Translations under genes and position numbers: made by a program | Assembly (NCBI GenBank): GCA_964057225.1 | Contig: OZ059898.1 | Span: 10,416,001-10,480,000 of the forward strand | Reading direction: 5' to 3' | From: Auanema rhodensis | Lineage: Eukaryota > Nematoda > Chromadorea > Rhabditida > Rhabditidae | Length of the DNA: 64,000 nucleotides | Notes under the pieces: model-generated | What the model was told of the DNA's origin: nothing | Database searches by the model: none | What the model saw: only the letters and a program-made list of their open reading frames with translations | Part shown: piece after piece, positions 1-12,385 of the stretch | Layout of the letters: each line of letters starts with the position of its first letter | Position numbering within the stretch: position 1 is the first letter of the stretch

Positions 1-2
1 CT

Positions 3-695
3 ACTTTTGAAAAAATGTCCAATACATCAGACATAAAATCTCCTAACCAAAACTTTAAAACTAAAGATAACACGTTATCATTCTCTACGAATTTAGACGA
101 AAATTTAGTTACGGTCGATTCATCCCTATTCTTAAACTCAGTGATCTTCTCCAACAATTTGCCCTGCGCACCTGCCCTGACAAAACTATCAGGTTGCTAC
201 TCCTGCGGGCAGGGTGCATTCGCAGAATTCCAATGCCTTACGGCAGAAGAAACATGGATTTCTATCGAATGTCAAAAAGAAGTATTCATGATAAAATGCT
301 CTCCAAAAGTAGCAATCACAAAAGTAACAATGAAAAGAGAAAATTCTCAGATTGATGAATTATGCTATACCACATGCGACAATAAAAAAATTAAGATCAT
401 TATTAAAGGAATATTACATCACATAGCAAGCATAGATGAAATAAACGAAAGTGACTCAAGTAAGGGTACAGAATCCAAATCCATTGACTTTGCTCCAATC
501 TTCAAGTTAATTTTATCAAAGTTGGGAATCATATTGATAGGTGTTGCAATAACCGCCACCATAGGATATGTGGCATGTACACCCATCATGTACTGTGTAG
601 TTTTGAATACAGTCTTAACCACACAATGGATAGCTACCAGGATATTCACACTGTGGATAAAATCAAAAGCCTTATTTCGGGATCAAAGATTTTAA
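3..695 (+). CDS. Envelope-like glycoprotein, C-terminal part (phlebovirus G2/Gc-like), partial
   Basis: The frame is open from the window edge, so the ATG at 15 is probably internal and the protein begins upstream. Counting from that ATG there are 226 residues. A cysteine-rich region starts with GCYSCGQGA (Cys61, Cys64), followed by further cysteines near 74, 86, 95, 117 and 121. This resembles the Gc/G2 fusion glycoprotein fold borrowed from phlebovirus-like viruses by several nematode BEL/Pao elements. A hydrophobic stretch at about 168-200 is a likely transmembrane anchor, followed by a short basic tail. The expected role is membrane fusion by an endogenous retrovirus-like particle. Family assignment is by eye from the Cys pattern; no profile search was possible. 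No internal stop is seen in the visible part. Confidence 0.6.
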   Translation, partial: TFEKMSNTSDIKSPNQNFKTKDNTLSFSTNLDENLVTVDSSLFLNSVIFSNNLPCAPALTKLSGCYSCGQGAFAEFQCLTAEETWISIECQKEVFMIKCSPKVAITKVTMKRENSQIDELCYTTCDNKKIKIIIKGILHHIASIDEINESDSSKGTESKSIDFAPIFKLILSKLGIILIGVAITATIGYVACTPIMYCVVLNTVLTTQWIATRIFTLWIKSKALFRDQRF

Positions 696-991
696 AAGCA
701 TAAGAGAAGAATTTCTTGTGGAGATAAAATTTAAAATTAAAAATTGAAATAATAATGAAACAAAAGAAAAAGAAAGCATTATGTACGAATATAACCATTG
801 TAATAAAACAATATCATTGTTTTTCTTTCTTTTCAATTTATGGTAGTATCAAGTTTCTTTTATCCAACTCAGTTACATAACACATAACCTTTTGTACAGG
901 CTCTAAAATTCATTGTATCTGTAACAAGATAACCTAAACACACCATTGTACAATGAACTAATAGATGTTAATCAGCGTTTAAAGTCCAGAT
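696..991. other. Spacer between the two 3' ORFs of the left retroelement
   Basis: AT-rich sequence without an ORF of note on either strand. It may hold the splice acceptor or leader for the small downstream ORF, but no site stands out. Confidence 0.4.
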
Positions 992-1504
992 GTGAACATG
1001 TATATAAGGATGCAGATCATGTCTTTCCTATATTCCATGAAAATGGAAGATATTGTCTCGAATATAATTGAGAATGCTTCCTTTGAGGAAGAGCTCAAAA
1101 AATATTCCCATCTACCTAACACTGCTGCCAATCTGAGGCAACTAATTGTGCTTGAAAAGAGGCTCTACGAGCACCTAGCTAGCGCGGTGAACCATCTATC
1201 CGAACGACTGGACAATATTCAACATTCGTTAAATCTGAAACTAGACAATTTGACCATTCAGACTGCTCCTAAAGCTTCATGTGTATTCTGCAATAAACCG
1301 ACAGCTGATGGGCACCGTACTGCGGCCTGTCCGATTTATCCTTCCTCACCGGAACGCACTCTCCGTCTTCATGAACTGGGGTTATGCATCAGATGTTTGA
1401 ATCAAAAACATCCAGCGATATGCGAGGTATCCTGCTATAGATGTAAGGCGGATACGCATCATGGAGTGGTTTGTGGAGATATAAAACGTAAAAGACCTTT
1501 GTAG
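992..1504 (+). CDS. Small protein with three Cys/His zinc fingers of Pao Gag type
   Basis: This is a 170-aa ORF with a second possible start at Met16. Residues ~20-85 are charged and probably helical or coiled coil. From Cys97 there are three Cys/His modules: C-X2-C-X7-H-X4-C, then C-X2-C-X4-H-X3-C, then an exact retroviral-type knuckle C-X2-C-X4-H-X4-C near the C terminus, followed by a basic tail. This finger series is typical of the nucleocapsid part of BEL/Pao Gag proteins in invertebrates. The position is odd: it lies after the envelope ORF and 30 bp before the 3' LTR rather than at the 5' end. It could be an accessory nucleic-acid-binding protein of the element or a Gag fragment placed there by recombination. 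The intact frame favours, but does not prove, function. Confidence 0.6.
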   Translation: MNMYIRMQIMSFLYSMKMEDIVSNIIENASFEEELKKYSHLPNTAANLRQLIVLEKRLYEHLASAVNHLSERLDNIQHSLNLKLDNLTIQTAPKASCVFCNKPTADGHRTAACPIYPSSPERTLRLHELGLCIRCLNQKHPAICEVSCYRCKADTHHGVVCGDIKRKRPL

Positions 1505-1598
1505 GCCTTCTTCTCATTCCCGAATTGCCGGGAGTGTCGCGATAAGCGAGTGAGTTTGTATAATTTTTTTATCTTCAACAATTGTTTTATTTGTTTCT

Positions 1599-1601
<3 letters not shown>

Positions 1602-1636
<35 letters not shown>
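1602..1636. repeat. (CT)n microsatellite
   Basis: About 17 uninterrupted CT dinucleotides inside the left LTR. Confidence 0.95.
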
Positions 1637-1639
<3 letters not shown>

Positions 1640-1809
1640 TTCTTCTAACTTCCTAAGTAATTTTTATCCATACCACATGTTGTGTTATACATGTGGCATG
1701 ACTAACTCTTTGTTTCAGGCTGACGACCGCCCACGAGAAGAGATCAGTCTTACATTTTTTAACGTTCGCAGTCAGTGATTCTATTCCGTGCTTGTCTTGT
1801 TAATTCATC

Positions 1810-1815
1810 AATAAA
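1810..1815 (+). promoter_or_regulatory. Poly(A) signal AATAAA in the left LTR
   Basis: AATAAA followed by a T-rich stretch, about 70 bp before the LTR end, as expected for an R/U5 boundary. Confidence 0.55.
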
Positions 1816-2612
1816 CCCTTTTCTACATATTCGCTTTGTGTTTTATTTCCAACCATACTATACACTTGCGGTATAACGCCACATAAGTTTTAGAAAAAAA
1901 TTAAAGTTCAGCTGTCTCTACTATTAACTGATTATCGGCTAAAATAAGGTAACAGTTTTTATTAAAAGTTTCCGTGATTAATATTAAACAAAGAAAAAAA
2001 AATCAAAGAAAAACACTTCTTGTTTACTTATTTGATTATAACACTTGAAATTCCAACAAAAGTAAAGTAAAACTGTTAAAGCGAGTAAAACTGTTGAACG
2101 ATTTGAAGAGAATTGTAAGTTTAAGAAAAGATTTAAAGTTTAGCTTTGTCTACTATTAACTGATTATCGGCTGAAATAAGGTAACAGTTTTTATTAAAAG
2201 TTTCCGTGATTAATATTAAACAAAGAAAAAAAAATCAAAGAAAAACACTTCTTGTTTACTTATTTGATTATAACACTTGAAATTCCAACAAAAGTAAAGT
2301 AAAACTGTTAAAGCGAGTAAAACTGTTGAACGATTTGAAGACAATTGTAAGTTGAAGAAAAAAATTAAAGTTTAGCTCTCTCTACTATTAACTGAATGTC
2401 GGCTGAAATAAGGTAACAGTTTTTATTAAAAGTTTCCATGATTAAGATTAAACAAAGAAAAAAAATCAAAGAGAAACACTTCTTGTTTACTAATTTGATT
2501 ATAACACTTGAAAATCCAACAAAAGTAAAATAAAACTGTGAAAGCGGGTAAAACTGTTGAACTAAAACAGTCTTTATAAAATATAAATGATATTTTTTTA
2601 TAAAAGTGAAGT

Positions 2613-2683
2613 TGCATCGGCCGGGAATCGAACCCGGGTCGCCCGCGTGGCAGGCGAGCATTCTACCACTGAACCACCGATGC
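2613..2683 (-). tRNA. tRNA-Gly(GCC), copy 1
   Basis: A 71-nt cloverleaf on the minus strand with acceptor GCATCGG/CCGATGC, discriminator A, anticodon GCC in loop CTGCCAC, A box TGGTTCAGTGG and B box GGTTCGATTCC. No intron and no encoded CCA. A TTTT Pol III terminator lies 8 nt past the 3' end (2602-2605), followed by a second A/T-rich run. It matches the metazoan consensus closely and is probably functional. Confidence 0.97.
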
Positions 2684-4401
2684 TTCGAAAATGTTAGATT
2701 GTTTCCGAAACATTATGAAAAGTCAAGTTCTACTGATTTGAAGAGAATTGTAAGTTTTAGAAAAGAATTAAAGTTCAGCTATCTCTACTATTAACTGATT
2801 ATCGGCTAAAATAAGGTAACAGTTTTTATTGAAAGTTTCCATGATTAAGATTAAACAAAGAAAAAAATCAAAGAGAAACACTTCTTGTTTACTTACTTGA
2901 TTATAATACTTGAAATTCCAAAAACAGTAAAATAAAATTGAGGAAGCGACAAAAACAGTTGAACGATTTGAAGAGAATTGTAAGTTTAAGAAAAGATTTA
3001 AAGTTTAGCTTTGTCTACTATTAACTGATTATCGGCTGAAATATGGTAACAGTTTTTATTGAAAGTTTCCGTGATTAAGATTAAACAAAGAAAAAAAAAT
3101 CAAAGAGAAACACTTCTTGTTTACTTATTTGATTATAACACTTGAAATTCCAACAAAAGTAAAGTAAAATTGAGAAAGCGACAAAAACAGTTGAACGATT
3201 TGAAGAGAATTGTAAGTTTAAGAAAAGATTTAAAGTTTAGCTTTGTCTACTATTAACTGATTATCGGCTGAAATATGGTAACAGTTTTTATTGAAAGTTT
3301 CCATGATTAAGATTAAACAAATTAAAAAATCAAAGAGAAACACTTCTTGTTTACTTACTTGATTATAATACTTGAAATTCCAAAAACAGTAAAATAAAAT
3401 TGAGAAAGCGACAAAAACAGTTGAACGATTTGAAGAGAATTGTAAGTTTAAGAAAAGATTTAAAGTTTAGCTTTGTCTACTATTAACTGATTATCGGCTG
3501 AAATATGGTAACAGTTTTTATTGAAAGTTTCCATGATTAAGATTAAACAAAGAAAAAAATCAAAGAGAAACACTTCTTGTTTACTTACTTGATTATAATA
3601 CTTGAAATTCCAAAAACAGTAAAATAAAATTGAGAAAGCGACAAAAACAGTTGAACGATTTGAAGAGAATTGTAAGTTTAAGAAAAGATTTAAAGTTTAG
3701 CTTTGTCTACTATTAACTGATTATCGGCTGAAATATGGTAACAGTTTTTATTGAAAGTTTCCGTGATTAAGATTAAACAAAGGAAAAAAAATCAAAGAGA
3801 AACACTTCTTGTTTACTTACTTGATTATAATACTTGAAATTCCAAAAACAGTAAAATAAAATTGAGAAAGCGACAAAAACAGTTGAACGATTTGAAGAGA
3901 ATTGTAAGTTTAAGAAAAGATTTAAAGTTTAGCTTTGTCTACTATTAACTGATTATCGGCTGAAATATGGTAACAGTTTTTATTGAAAGTTTCCGTGATT
4001 AAGATTAAACAAAGAAAAAAAAATCAAAGAGAAACACTTTTTGTTTACTTATTTGATTATAATACTTGAAATTCCAAAAACAGTAGAATAAAATTGAGAA
4101 AGCGACAAAAACAGTTGAACGATTTGAAGAGAATTGTAAGTTTTAGAAAAGAATTAAAGTTCAGCTCTCTCTACTATTAACTGAATGTCGGCTAAAATAT
4201 AGTAACAGTTTTTATTAAAAGTTTCCATGATTAAGTTTAAACAAAGAAAAAAAATCAAAGAGAAACACTTCTTGTTTACTAATTTGATTATAACACTTGA
4301 AAATCCAACAAAAGTAAAATAAAACTGTGAAAGCGGGTAAAACTGTTGAACTTAAACAGTATTTATAAAATATAAATGATATTTTTTTATAAAAGTGAAG
4401 T

Positions 4402-4472
4402 TGCATCGGCCGGGAATCGAACCCGGGTCGCCCGCGTGGCAGGCGAGCATTCTACCACTGAACCACCGATGC
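4402..4472 (-). tRNA. tRNA-Gly(GCC), copy 2
   Basis: Identical in the 71-nt body to the copy at 2613-2683, with the same CTTTTA terminator just past the 3' end. The right flank reads CTTCTAAAATG instead of CTTCGAAAATG, a flank type shared with the copies at 10354, 59152 and 60249. Confidence 0.97.
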
Positions 4473-5036
4473 TTCTAAAATGTTAGATTGTTTCCGAAAA
4501 ATTATGAAAAGTCAAGTTCTACTGATTTGAAGAGAATTCTAAGTTTTTGAAAATAATTAAAAATTAGTTCTCTCTACTATTAACTGATTGTCGGCTAAAA
4601 TATGGTAACAGTTTTTATAAAAAATTTCCATGATTAGGATTAAACAAAGAAAAAAATCAAAGAGAAACACTTCTTGTTTACTCACTTGATTATACTACTT
4701 GAAATACGAAAAAAAGTAAAGAACAATTGAGAAAGCGACATAAACAGTTGAACGATTTGAAGAGAATTGTAAGTTTAAGAAAAGAACTAAAGTTTAGCTT
4801 TGTCTACTATTAACTGATTATCGGCTGAAATATGGTAACAGTTTTTTATTAAAAGTTTCCATGATTAAGATTAAACAAAGAAAAAAAAATCAAAGAGAAA
4901 CACTTCTTGTTTACTAATTTGATTATAACACTTGAAAATCCAACAAAAGTAAAATAAAACTGTTAAAGCGAGTAAAACTGTTGAAATAAAACAGTTTTTA
5001 TTAAATATAAATGATATTTTTTTATAAAAATGAAGT

Positions 5037-5107
5037 TGCATCGGCCGGGAATCGAACCCGGGTCGCCCGCGTGGCAGGCGAGCATTCTACCACTGAACCA
5101 CCGATGC
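5037..5107 (-). tRNA. tRNA-Gly(GCC), copy 3
   Basis: Body identical to copy 1. The terminator run is five T (flank ATAAAAATGAAG on the plus strand), as in the copy at 10988. It lies 635 bp from copy 2, the closest spacing in the window. Confidence 0.97.
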
Positions 5108-6132
5108 TTCGAAAATGTTAGATTGTTTCCGATAAATTATGAAAAGTCAAGTTCTACTGATTTGAAGAGATTTGTAAGTTTTAGAAAAAAATTAAAGTTC
5201 AGCTGTCTCTACTATTAACTGATTATCGGCTAAAATAAGGTAACAGTTTTTATTGAAAGTTTCCATGATTATGATTAAACAAAGAAAAAAATCAATAAGA
5301 AACACTTCTTGTTTACTTATTTGATTATAATACTTGAATTTCCAAAAACAGTAGAATAAAATAGAGAAAGCGACGAAAAAAGTTGAACGATTTGAAGAGA
5401 ATTGTAAGTTTCAGAAAAGAATCAAAGTTCAGCTATCTCTACTATTAACTGATTATCGGCTGAAATAAGGTAACAGTTTTTATTGAAAGTTTCCGTGATT
5501 AATATTAAACAAAGAAAAAAAAATCAAAGAGAAACACTTCTTGTTTACTTATTTGATTATAACACTTGAAATTCCAACAAAAGTAAAGTAAAACTGTTAA
5601 AGCGAGTAAAACTGTTGAACGATTTGAAGACAATTGTAAGTTGAAGAAAAAAATTAAAGTTTAGCTCTCTCTACTATTAACTGAATGTCGGCTGAAATAA
5701 GGTAACAGTTTTTATTAAAAGTTTCCATGATTAAGATTAAACAAAGAAAAAAAATCAAAGAGAAACACTTCTTGTTTACTAATTTGATTATAACACTTGA
5801 AAATCCAACAAAAGTAAAGTAAAACTGTTAAAGCGAGTAAAACTGTTGAACAATTTGAAGACAATTGTAAGTTGAAAAAAAAAATTGAAGTTTTGCTCTC
5901 TCTACTATTAACTGAATGTCGGCTAAAATATGATAACAGTTTTTATTAAAAGTTTCCATGATTAAGATTAAACAAAGAAAAAAAATCAAAGAGAAACACT
6001 TCTTGTTTACTAATTTGATTATAACACTTGAAATTCCAACAAAAGTAAAATAAAACTGTGAAAGCGGGTAAAACTGTTGAACTAAAACAGTCTTTATAAA
6101 ATATAAATGATATTTTTTTATAAAAGTGAAGT

Positions 6133-6203
6133 TGCATCGGCCGGGAATCGAACCCGGGTCGCCCGCGTGGCAGGCGAGCATTCTACCACTGAACCACCGA
6201 TGC
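6133..6203 (-). tRNA. tRNA-Gly(GCC), copy 4
   Basis: Body identical to copy 1, with a TTTT terminator 8 nt downstream and the standard cassette flanks on both sides. Confidence 0.97.
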
Positions 6204-7230
6204 TTCGAAAATGTTAGATTGTTTCCGAAAAATTATGAAAAGTCAAGTTCTACTGATTTGAAGAGAATTGTAAGTTTTAGAAAATAATTAAAAATAAGTT
6301 CTCTCTACTATTAACTGATTGTCGGCTAAAATATGGTAACAGTTTTTATAAAAAGTTTCCATGATTAGGATTAAACAAAAAAAAGAATTAAAAAGAAACA
6401 CTTCTTGTTTACTTACTTGATTATACTACTTGAAATTCGAAAAAAAGTAAAAAACAATTGAGAAAGCGACATAAACAGTTGAACGATTTGAAGAGAATTG
6501 TAAGTTTAAGAAAAGAATTAAAGTTTAGCTTTGTCTACTATTAACTGATTATCGGCTGAAATATGGTGACAGTTTTTTATTAAAAGTTTCCATGATTAAG
6601 ATTAAACAAAGAAGAAAAAATCAAAGAGAGACACTTCTTGTTTACTTATTTGATTATAATACTTGAAATTCCAAAAACAGTAAAATAAAATTGAGAAAGC
6701 GACAAAAACAGTTGAACGATTTGAAGAGAATTGTAAGTTTAAGAAAAGATTTAAAGTTTAGCTTTGTCTACTATTAACTGATTATCGGCTGAAATATGGT
6801 GACAGTTTTTTATTAAAAGTTTCCATGATTAAGATTAAACAAAGAAAAAAAAATCAAAGAGAAACAGTTCTTGTTTACTAATTTGATTATAACACTTGAA
6901 ATTCCAACAAAAGTAAAGTAAAACTGTTAAAGCGAGTAAAACTGTTGAACAATTTGAAGACAATTGTAAGTTGAAAAAAAAATTAAAGTTTAGCTCTCTC
7001 TACTATAAACTGAATGTCGGCTAAAATATGATAACAGTTTTTATTAAAAGTTTCCATGATTAAGATTAAACAAAGAAAAAAATCAAAGAGAAACACTTCT
7101 TGTTTACTAATTTGATTATAACACTTGAAATTCCAACAAAAGTAAAATAAAACTGTGAAAGCGGGTAAAACTGTTGAACTAAAACAGTCTTTATAAAATA
7201 TAAATGATATTTTTTTTATAAAAGTGAAGT

Positions 7231-7301
7231 TGCATCGGCCGGGAATCGAACCCGGGTCGCCCGCGTGGCAGGCGAGCATTCTACCACTGAACCACCGATG
7301 C
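7231..7301 (-). tRNA. tRNA-Gly(GCC), copy 5
   Basis: Body identical to copy 1. The flanking T-run has one more T than in most copies, a variant shared with the copy at 58056-58126, beside which the Gypsy-like element inserted. Confidence 0.97.
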
Positions 7302-10300
7302 TTCGAAAATGTTAGATTGTTTCCGAAAAATTATGAAAAGTCAAGTTCTACTGATTTGAAGAGAATTGTAAGTTTTAGAAAATAATTAAAAATAAGTTCT
7401 CTCTACTATTAACTGATTGTCGGCTAAAATATGGTAACAGTTTTTATAAAAAGTTTCCATGATTAGGATTAAACAAAAAAAAGAATTAAAAAGAAACACT
7501 TCTTGTTTACTTACTTGATTATACTACTTGAAATTCAAAAAAAAGTAAAAAACAATTGAGAAAGCGACATAAACAGTTGAACGATTTGAAGAGAATTGTA
7601 AGTTTAAGAAAAGAATTAAAGTTTAGCTTCGTCTACTATTAACTGATTATCGGCTGAAATATGGTGACAGTTTTTTATTAAAAGTTTCCATGATTAAGAT
7701 TAAAGAAAGAAGAAAAAATCAAAGAGAGACACTTCTTGTTTACTTATTTGAATATAATACTTGAAATTCCAAAAACAGTAGAATAAAATAGAGAAAGCGA
7801 CGAAAAAAGTTGAACGATTTGAAGAGAATTGTAAGTTTTAGAAAAGAATTAAAGTTCAGCTATCTCTACTACTAACTGATTATCGGCTAAAATAAGATAA
7901 CAGTTTTTATTAAAAGTTTTCATGATTACGAATAAACAAAAAAAAGAATCAAAAAGAAACACTTCTTGTTTACGTATTTGATTATAATACTTGAAATTCC
8001 AAAAACAGTAGAATAAAATAGAGAAAGCGACGAAAAAAGTTGAACGATTTGAAGAGAATTGTAAGTTTTAGAAAAGAATTAAAGTTCAGCTATCTCTACT
8101 ATTAACTGATTATCGGCTAAAATAAGGTAACAGTTTTTATTAAAGCGAGTAAAACTGTTGAACGATTTGAAGACAATCGGCTAAAATAAGGTAACAGTTT
8201 TTATTAAAGCGAGTAAAACTGTTGAACGATTTGAAGACAATTGTAAGTTGAAGAAAAAAATTAAAGTTTAGCTCTCTCTACTATTTAATGATTGTCGGCT
8301 AAAATATGGTAACAGTTTTTATTAAAAGTTTCCATGATTAAGATTAAACAAAGAAAAAAAATCAAAGAGAAACACTTCTTGTTTACTTATTTGATTATAA
8401 CACTTGAAATTCCAACAAAAGTAAAGTAAAACTGTTAAAGCGAGTAAAACTGTTGAACGATTTGAAGACAATTGTAAGTTTTAGAAAAGAATTAAAGTTC
8501 AGCTATCTCTACTATTAGCTGATTATCGGCTAAAATAAGGTAACAGTTTTTATTGAAAGTTTCCATGATTATGATTAAACAAAGAAAAAAATCAAAGAGA
8601 AACACTTCTTGTTTACTTATTTGATTATAATACTTGAATTTCCAAAAACAGTAGAATAAAATAGAGAAAGCGACAAAAAAAGTTGAACGATTTGAAGAGA
8701 ATTGTAAGTTTCAGAAAAGAATCAAAGTTCAGCTATCTCTACTATTAACTGATTATCGGCTGAAATAAGGTAACAGTTTTTATTGAAAGTTTCCGTGATT
8801 AATATTAAACAAAGAAAAAAAATCAAAGAGAAACACTTCTTGTTTACTTATTTGATTATAACACTTGAAATTCCAACAAAAGTAAAGTAAAACTGTTAAA
8901 GCGAGTAAAACTGTTGAACGATTTGAAGACAATTGTAAGTTGAAGAAAAAAATTAAAGTTTAGCTCTCTCTACTATTTAATGATTGTCGGCTAAAATATG
9001 GTAACAGTTTTTATTGAAAGTTTCCATGATTATGATTAAACAAAGAAAAAAATCAAAGAGAAACACTTCTTGTTTACTTATTTGATTATAATACTTGAAT
9101 TTCCAAAAACAGTAGAATAAAATAGAGAAAGCGACAAAAAAAGTTGAACGATTTGAAGAGAATTGTAAGTTTCAGAAAAGAATCAAAGTTCAGCTATCTC
9201 TACTATTAACTGATTATCGGCTGAAATAAGGTAACAGTTTTTATTGAAAGTTTCCGTGATTAATATTAAACAAAGAAAAAAAATCAAAGAGAAACACTTC
9301 TTGTTTACTTATTTGATTATAACACTTGAAATTCCAACAAAAGTAAAGTAAAACTGTTAAAGCGAGTAAAACTGTTGAACGATTTGAACACAATTGTAAG
9401 TTGAAGAAAAAAATTAAAGTTTAGCTCTCTCTACTATTTAATGATTGTCGGCTAAAATATGGTAACAGTTTTTATTGAAAGTTTCCATGATTATGATTAA
9501 ACAAAGAAAAAAATCAAAGAGAAACACTTCTTGTTTACTTATTTGATTATAATACTTGAAATTCCAAAAACAGTAGAATAAAATTGAGAAAGCGACAAAA
9601 ACAGTTGAACGATTTGAAGAGAATTGTAAGTTTTAGAAAAGAATTAAAGTTCAGCTATCTCTACTATTAACTGATTATCGGCTAAAATAAGGTAACAGTT
9701 TTTATTGAAAGTTTCCATGATTAAGATTAAACAAAGAAAAAAATCAAAGAGAAACACTTCTTGTTTACTTACTTGATTATAATACTTGAAATTCCAAAAA
9801 CAGTAAAATAAAATTGAGAAAGCGACAAAAACAGTTGAACGATTTGAAGAGAATTGTAAGTTTAAGAAAAGATTTAAAGTTTAGCTTTGTCTACTATTAA
9901 CTGATTATCGGCTGAAATATGGTAACAGTTTTTATTGAAAGTTTCCGTGATTAAGATTAAACAAAGAAAAAAAAATCAAAGAGAAACACTTCTTGTTTAC
10001 TTATTTGATTATAACACTTGAAATTCCAACAAAAGTAAAGTAAAACTGTTAAAGCGAGTAAAACTGTTGAACGATTTGAAGACAATTGTAAGTTGAAGAA
10101 AAAAATTAAAGTTTAGCTCTCTCTACTATTAACTGAATGTCGGCTGAAATAAGGTAACAGTTTTTATTAAAAGTTTCCATGATTAAGATTAAACAAAGAA
10201 AAAAAATCAAAGAGAAACACTTCTTGTTTACTAATTTGATTATAACACTTGAAAATCCAACAAAAGTAAAATAAAACTGTGAAAGCGGGTAAAACTGTTG

Positions 10301-10353
10301 AACTAAAACAGTCTTTATAAAATATAAATGATATTTTTTTATAAAAGTGAAGT

Positions 10354-10424
10354 TGCATCGGCCGGGAATCGAACCCGGGTCACCCGCGTGGCAGGCGAGC
10401 ATTCTACCACTGAACCACCGATGC
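10354..10424 (-). tRNA. tRNA-Gly(GCC), copy 6, variable-loop variant
   Basis: As copy 1 except for one substitution at plus position 10382 (G to A), which is C to T at about tRNA position 44 in the variable loop. All stems and both promoter boxes are intact, so function is plausible. Confidence 0.95.
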
Positions 10425-10987
10425 TTCTAAAATGTTAGATTGTTTCCGAAAAATTATGAAAAGTCAAGTTCTACTGATTTGAAGAGAATTGTAAGTTTTT
10501 GAAAATAATTAAAAATTAGTTCTCTCTACTATTAACTGATTGTCGGCTAAAATATGGTAACAGTTTTTATAAAAAATTTCCATGATTAGGATTAAACAAA
10601 GAAAAAAATCAAAGAGAAACACTTCTTGTTTACTTACTTGATTATACTACTTGAAATACGAAAAAAAGTAAAGAACAATTGAGAAAGCGACATAAACAGT
10701 TGAACGATTTGAAGAGAATTGTGAGTTTAAGAAAAGAACTAAAGTTTAGCTTTGTCTACTATTAACTGATTATCGGCTGAAATATGGTAACAGTTTTTTA
10801 TTAAAAGTTTCCATGATTAAGATTAAACAAAGAAAAAAAATCAAAGAGAAACACTTCTTGTTTACTAATTTGATTATAACACTTGAAAATCCAACAAAAG
10901 TAAAATAAAACTGTTAAAGCGAGTAAAACTGTTGAAATAAAACAGTTTTTATTAAATATAAATGATATTTTTTTATAAAAATGAAGT

Positions 10988-11058
10988 TGCATCGGCCGGG
11001 AATCGAACCCGGGTCGCCCGCGTGGCAGGCGAGCATTCTACCACTGAACCACCGATGC
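10988..11058 (-). tRNA. tRNA-Gly(GCC), copy 7
   Basis: Body identical to copy 1, with a five-T terminator. Copies 6 and 7, 634 bp apart, repeat the arrangement of copies 2 and 3 (offset about 5,952 bp), so the pair was duplicated together. Confidence 0.97.
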
Positions 11059-12314
11059 TTCGAAAATGTTAGATTGTTTCCGAAAAATTATGAAAAGTCA
11101 AGTTCTACTGATTTGAAGAGATTTGTAAGTTTTAGAAAAGAATTAAAGTTCAGCTATCTCTACTATTAACTGATTATCGGCTAAAATAAGGTAACAGTTT
11201 TTATTGAAAGTTTCCATGATTAAGATTAAACAAAGAAAAAAAATCAAAGAGAAACACTTCTTGTTTACTTATTTGATTATAACACTTGAAATTCCAACAA
11301 AAGTAAAGTAAAACTGTTAAAGCGAGTAAAACTGTTGAACGATTTGAAGACAATTGTAAGTTTTAGAAAAGAATTAAAGTTCAGCTATCTCTACTATTAA
11401 CTGATTATCGGCTAAAATAAGGTAACAGTTTTTATTGAAAGTTTCCATGATTATGATTAAACAAAGAAAAAAATCGAAGAGAAACACTTCTTGTTTACTT
11501 ATTTGATTATAATACTTGAAATTCCAAAAACAGTAGAATAAAATAGAGAAAGCGACGAAAAAAGTTGAACGATTTGAAGAGAATTGTAAGTTTTAGAAAA
11601 GAATTAAAGTTCAGCTATCTCTACTACTAACTGATTATCGGCTAAAATAAGATAACAGTTTTTATTAAAAGTTTTCATGATTACGAATAAACAAAAAAAA
11701 GAATCAAAAAGAAACACTTCTTGTTTACTTACTTGATTATAATACTTGAAATTCAAAAAAAAGTAAAAAACAATTGAGAAAGCGACATAAACAGTTGAAC
11801 GATTTGAAGAGAATTGTAAGTTTTAGAAAAGAATTAAAGTTCAGCTATCTCTACTTTTAACTGATTAACGGCTAAAATAAGGTAACAGTTTTTATTGAAA
11901 GTTTCCGTGATTAATATTAAACAAAGAAAAAAAAATCAAAGAGAAACACTTCTTGTTTACTTATTTGATTATAACACTTGAAATTGCAACAAAAGTAAAG
12001 TAAAACTGTTAAAGCGAGTAAAACTGTTGAACGATTTGAAGACAATTGTAAGTTGAAGGAAAAAAAATAAAGTTTAGCTCTCTCTACTATTAACTGAATG
12101 TCGGCTGAAATATAGTAACAGTTTTTATTAAAAGTTTCCATGATTAAGATTAAACAAAGAAAAAAAATCAAAAAGAAACACTTCTTGTTTACTTACTTGA
12201 TTATAATACTTGAAATTGAAAAAAAAGTAAAAAACAATTGAGAAAGCGGGTAAAACTGTTGAACTAAAACAGTCTTTATAAAATATAAATGATATTTTTT
12301 TATAAAAGTGAAGT

Positions 12315-12385
12315 TGCATCGGCCGGGAATCGAACCCGGGTCGCCCGCGTGGCAGGCGAGCATTCTACCACTGAACCACCGATGC
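12315..12385 (-). tRNA. tRNA-Gly(GCC), copy 8
   Basis: Body identical to copy 1. The flank is of the type with AAAGCGGGTAAAACTG preceded by AAAAAACAATTGAG, shared with the copies at 13440, 44885 and 62818. Confidence 0.97.

Larger units (their letters stand above)
1..1883 (+). mobile_element. 3' end of a BEL/Pao-like LTR retroelement, cut by the window edge
   Basis: This stretch holds, in order, the end of an envelope-like ORF, a small zinc-finger ORF, a short purine-rich tract and a TG...CA LTR. It is followed at once by tRNA-Gly satellite. The satellite normally reads ATTGTAAGTTTTAG, and here the sequence after the LTR resumes at TAAGTTTTAG, so the element sits inside a monomer and a TAAGT-like target duplication is expected at the unseen left end. 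Assignment to BEL/Pao rests on the Cys/His finger pattern at 992-1504 and the phlebovirus-G2-like envelope, a combination known in nematode Pao elements. Gag-pol, if present, lies left of the window. Confidence 0.65.
1535..1883 (+). repeat. 3' LTR of the left BEL/Pao-like element
   Basis: It starts TGTCGCGATAAGCGAG after a purine-rich GGGAG and ends GTATAACGCCACA where tRNA satellite resumes, giving a 349-bp LTR with TG...CA ends. A TATAAT-like site lies near 1558, a CT microsatellite at 1602-1636 and a poly(A) signal at 1810-1815. The partner LTR is outside the window, so the left boundary rests on the TG and the purine tract only. Confidence 0.6.

Noticed and set aside
2365..2661. Repeated 62-98 aa ORFs in the satellite around the tRNA genes
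   Set aside because: They read through tRNA genes and A/T runs in low-complexity frames and change frame between copies, so they are chance ORFs.
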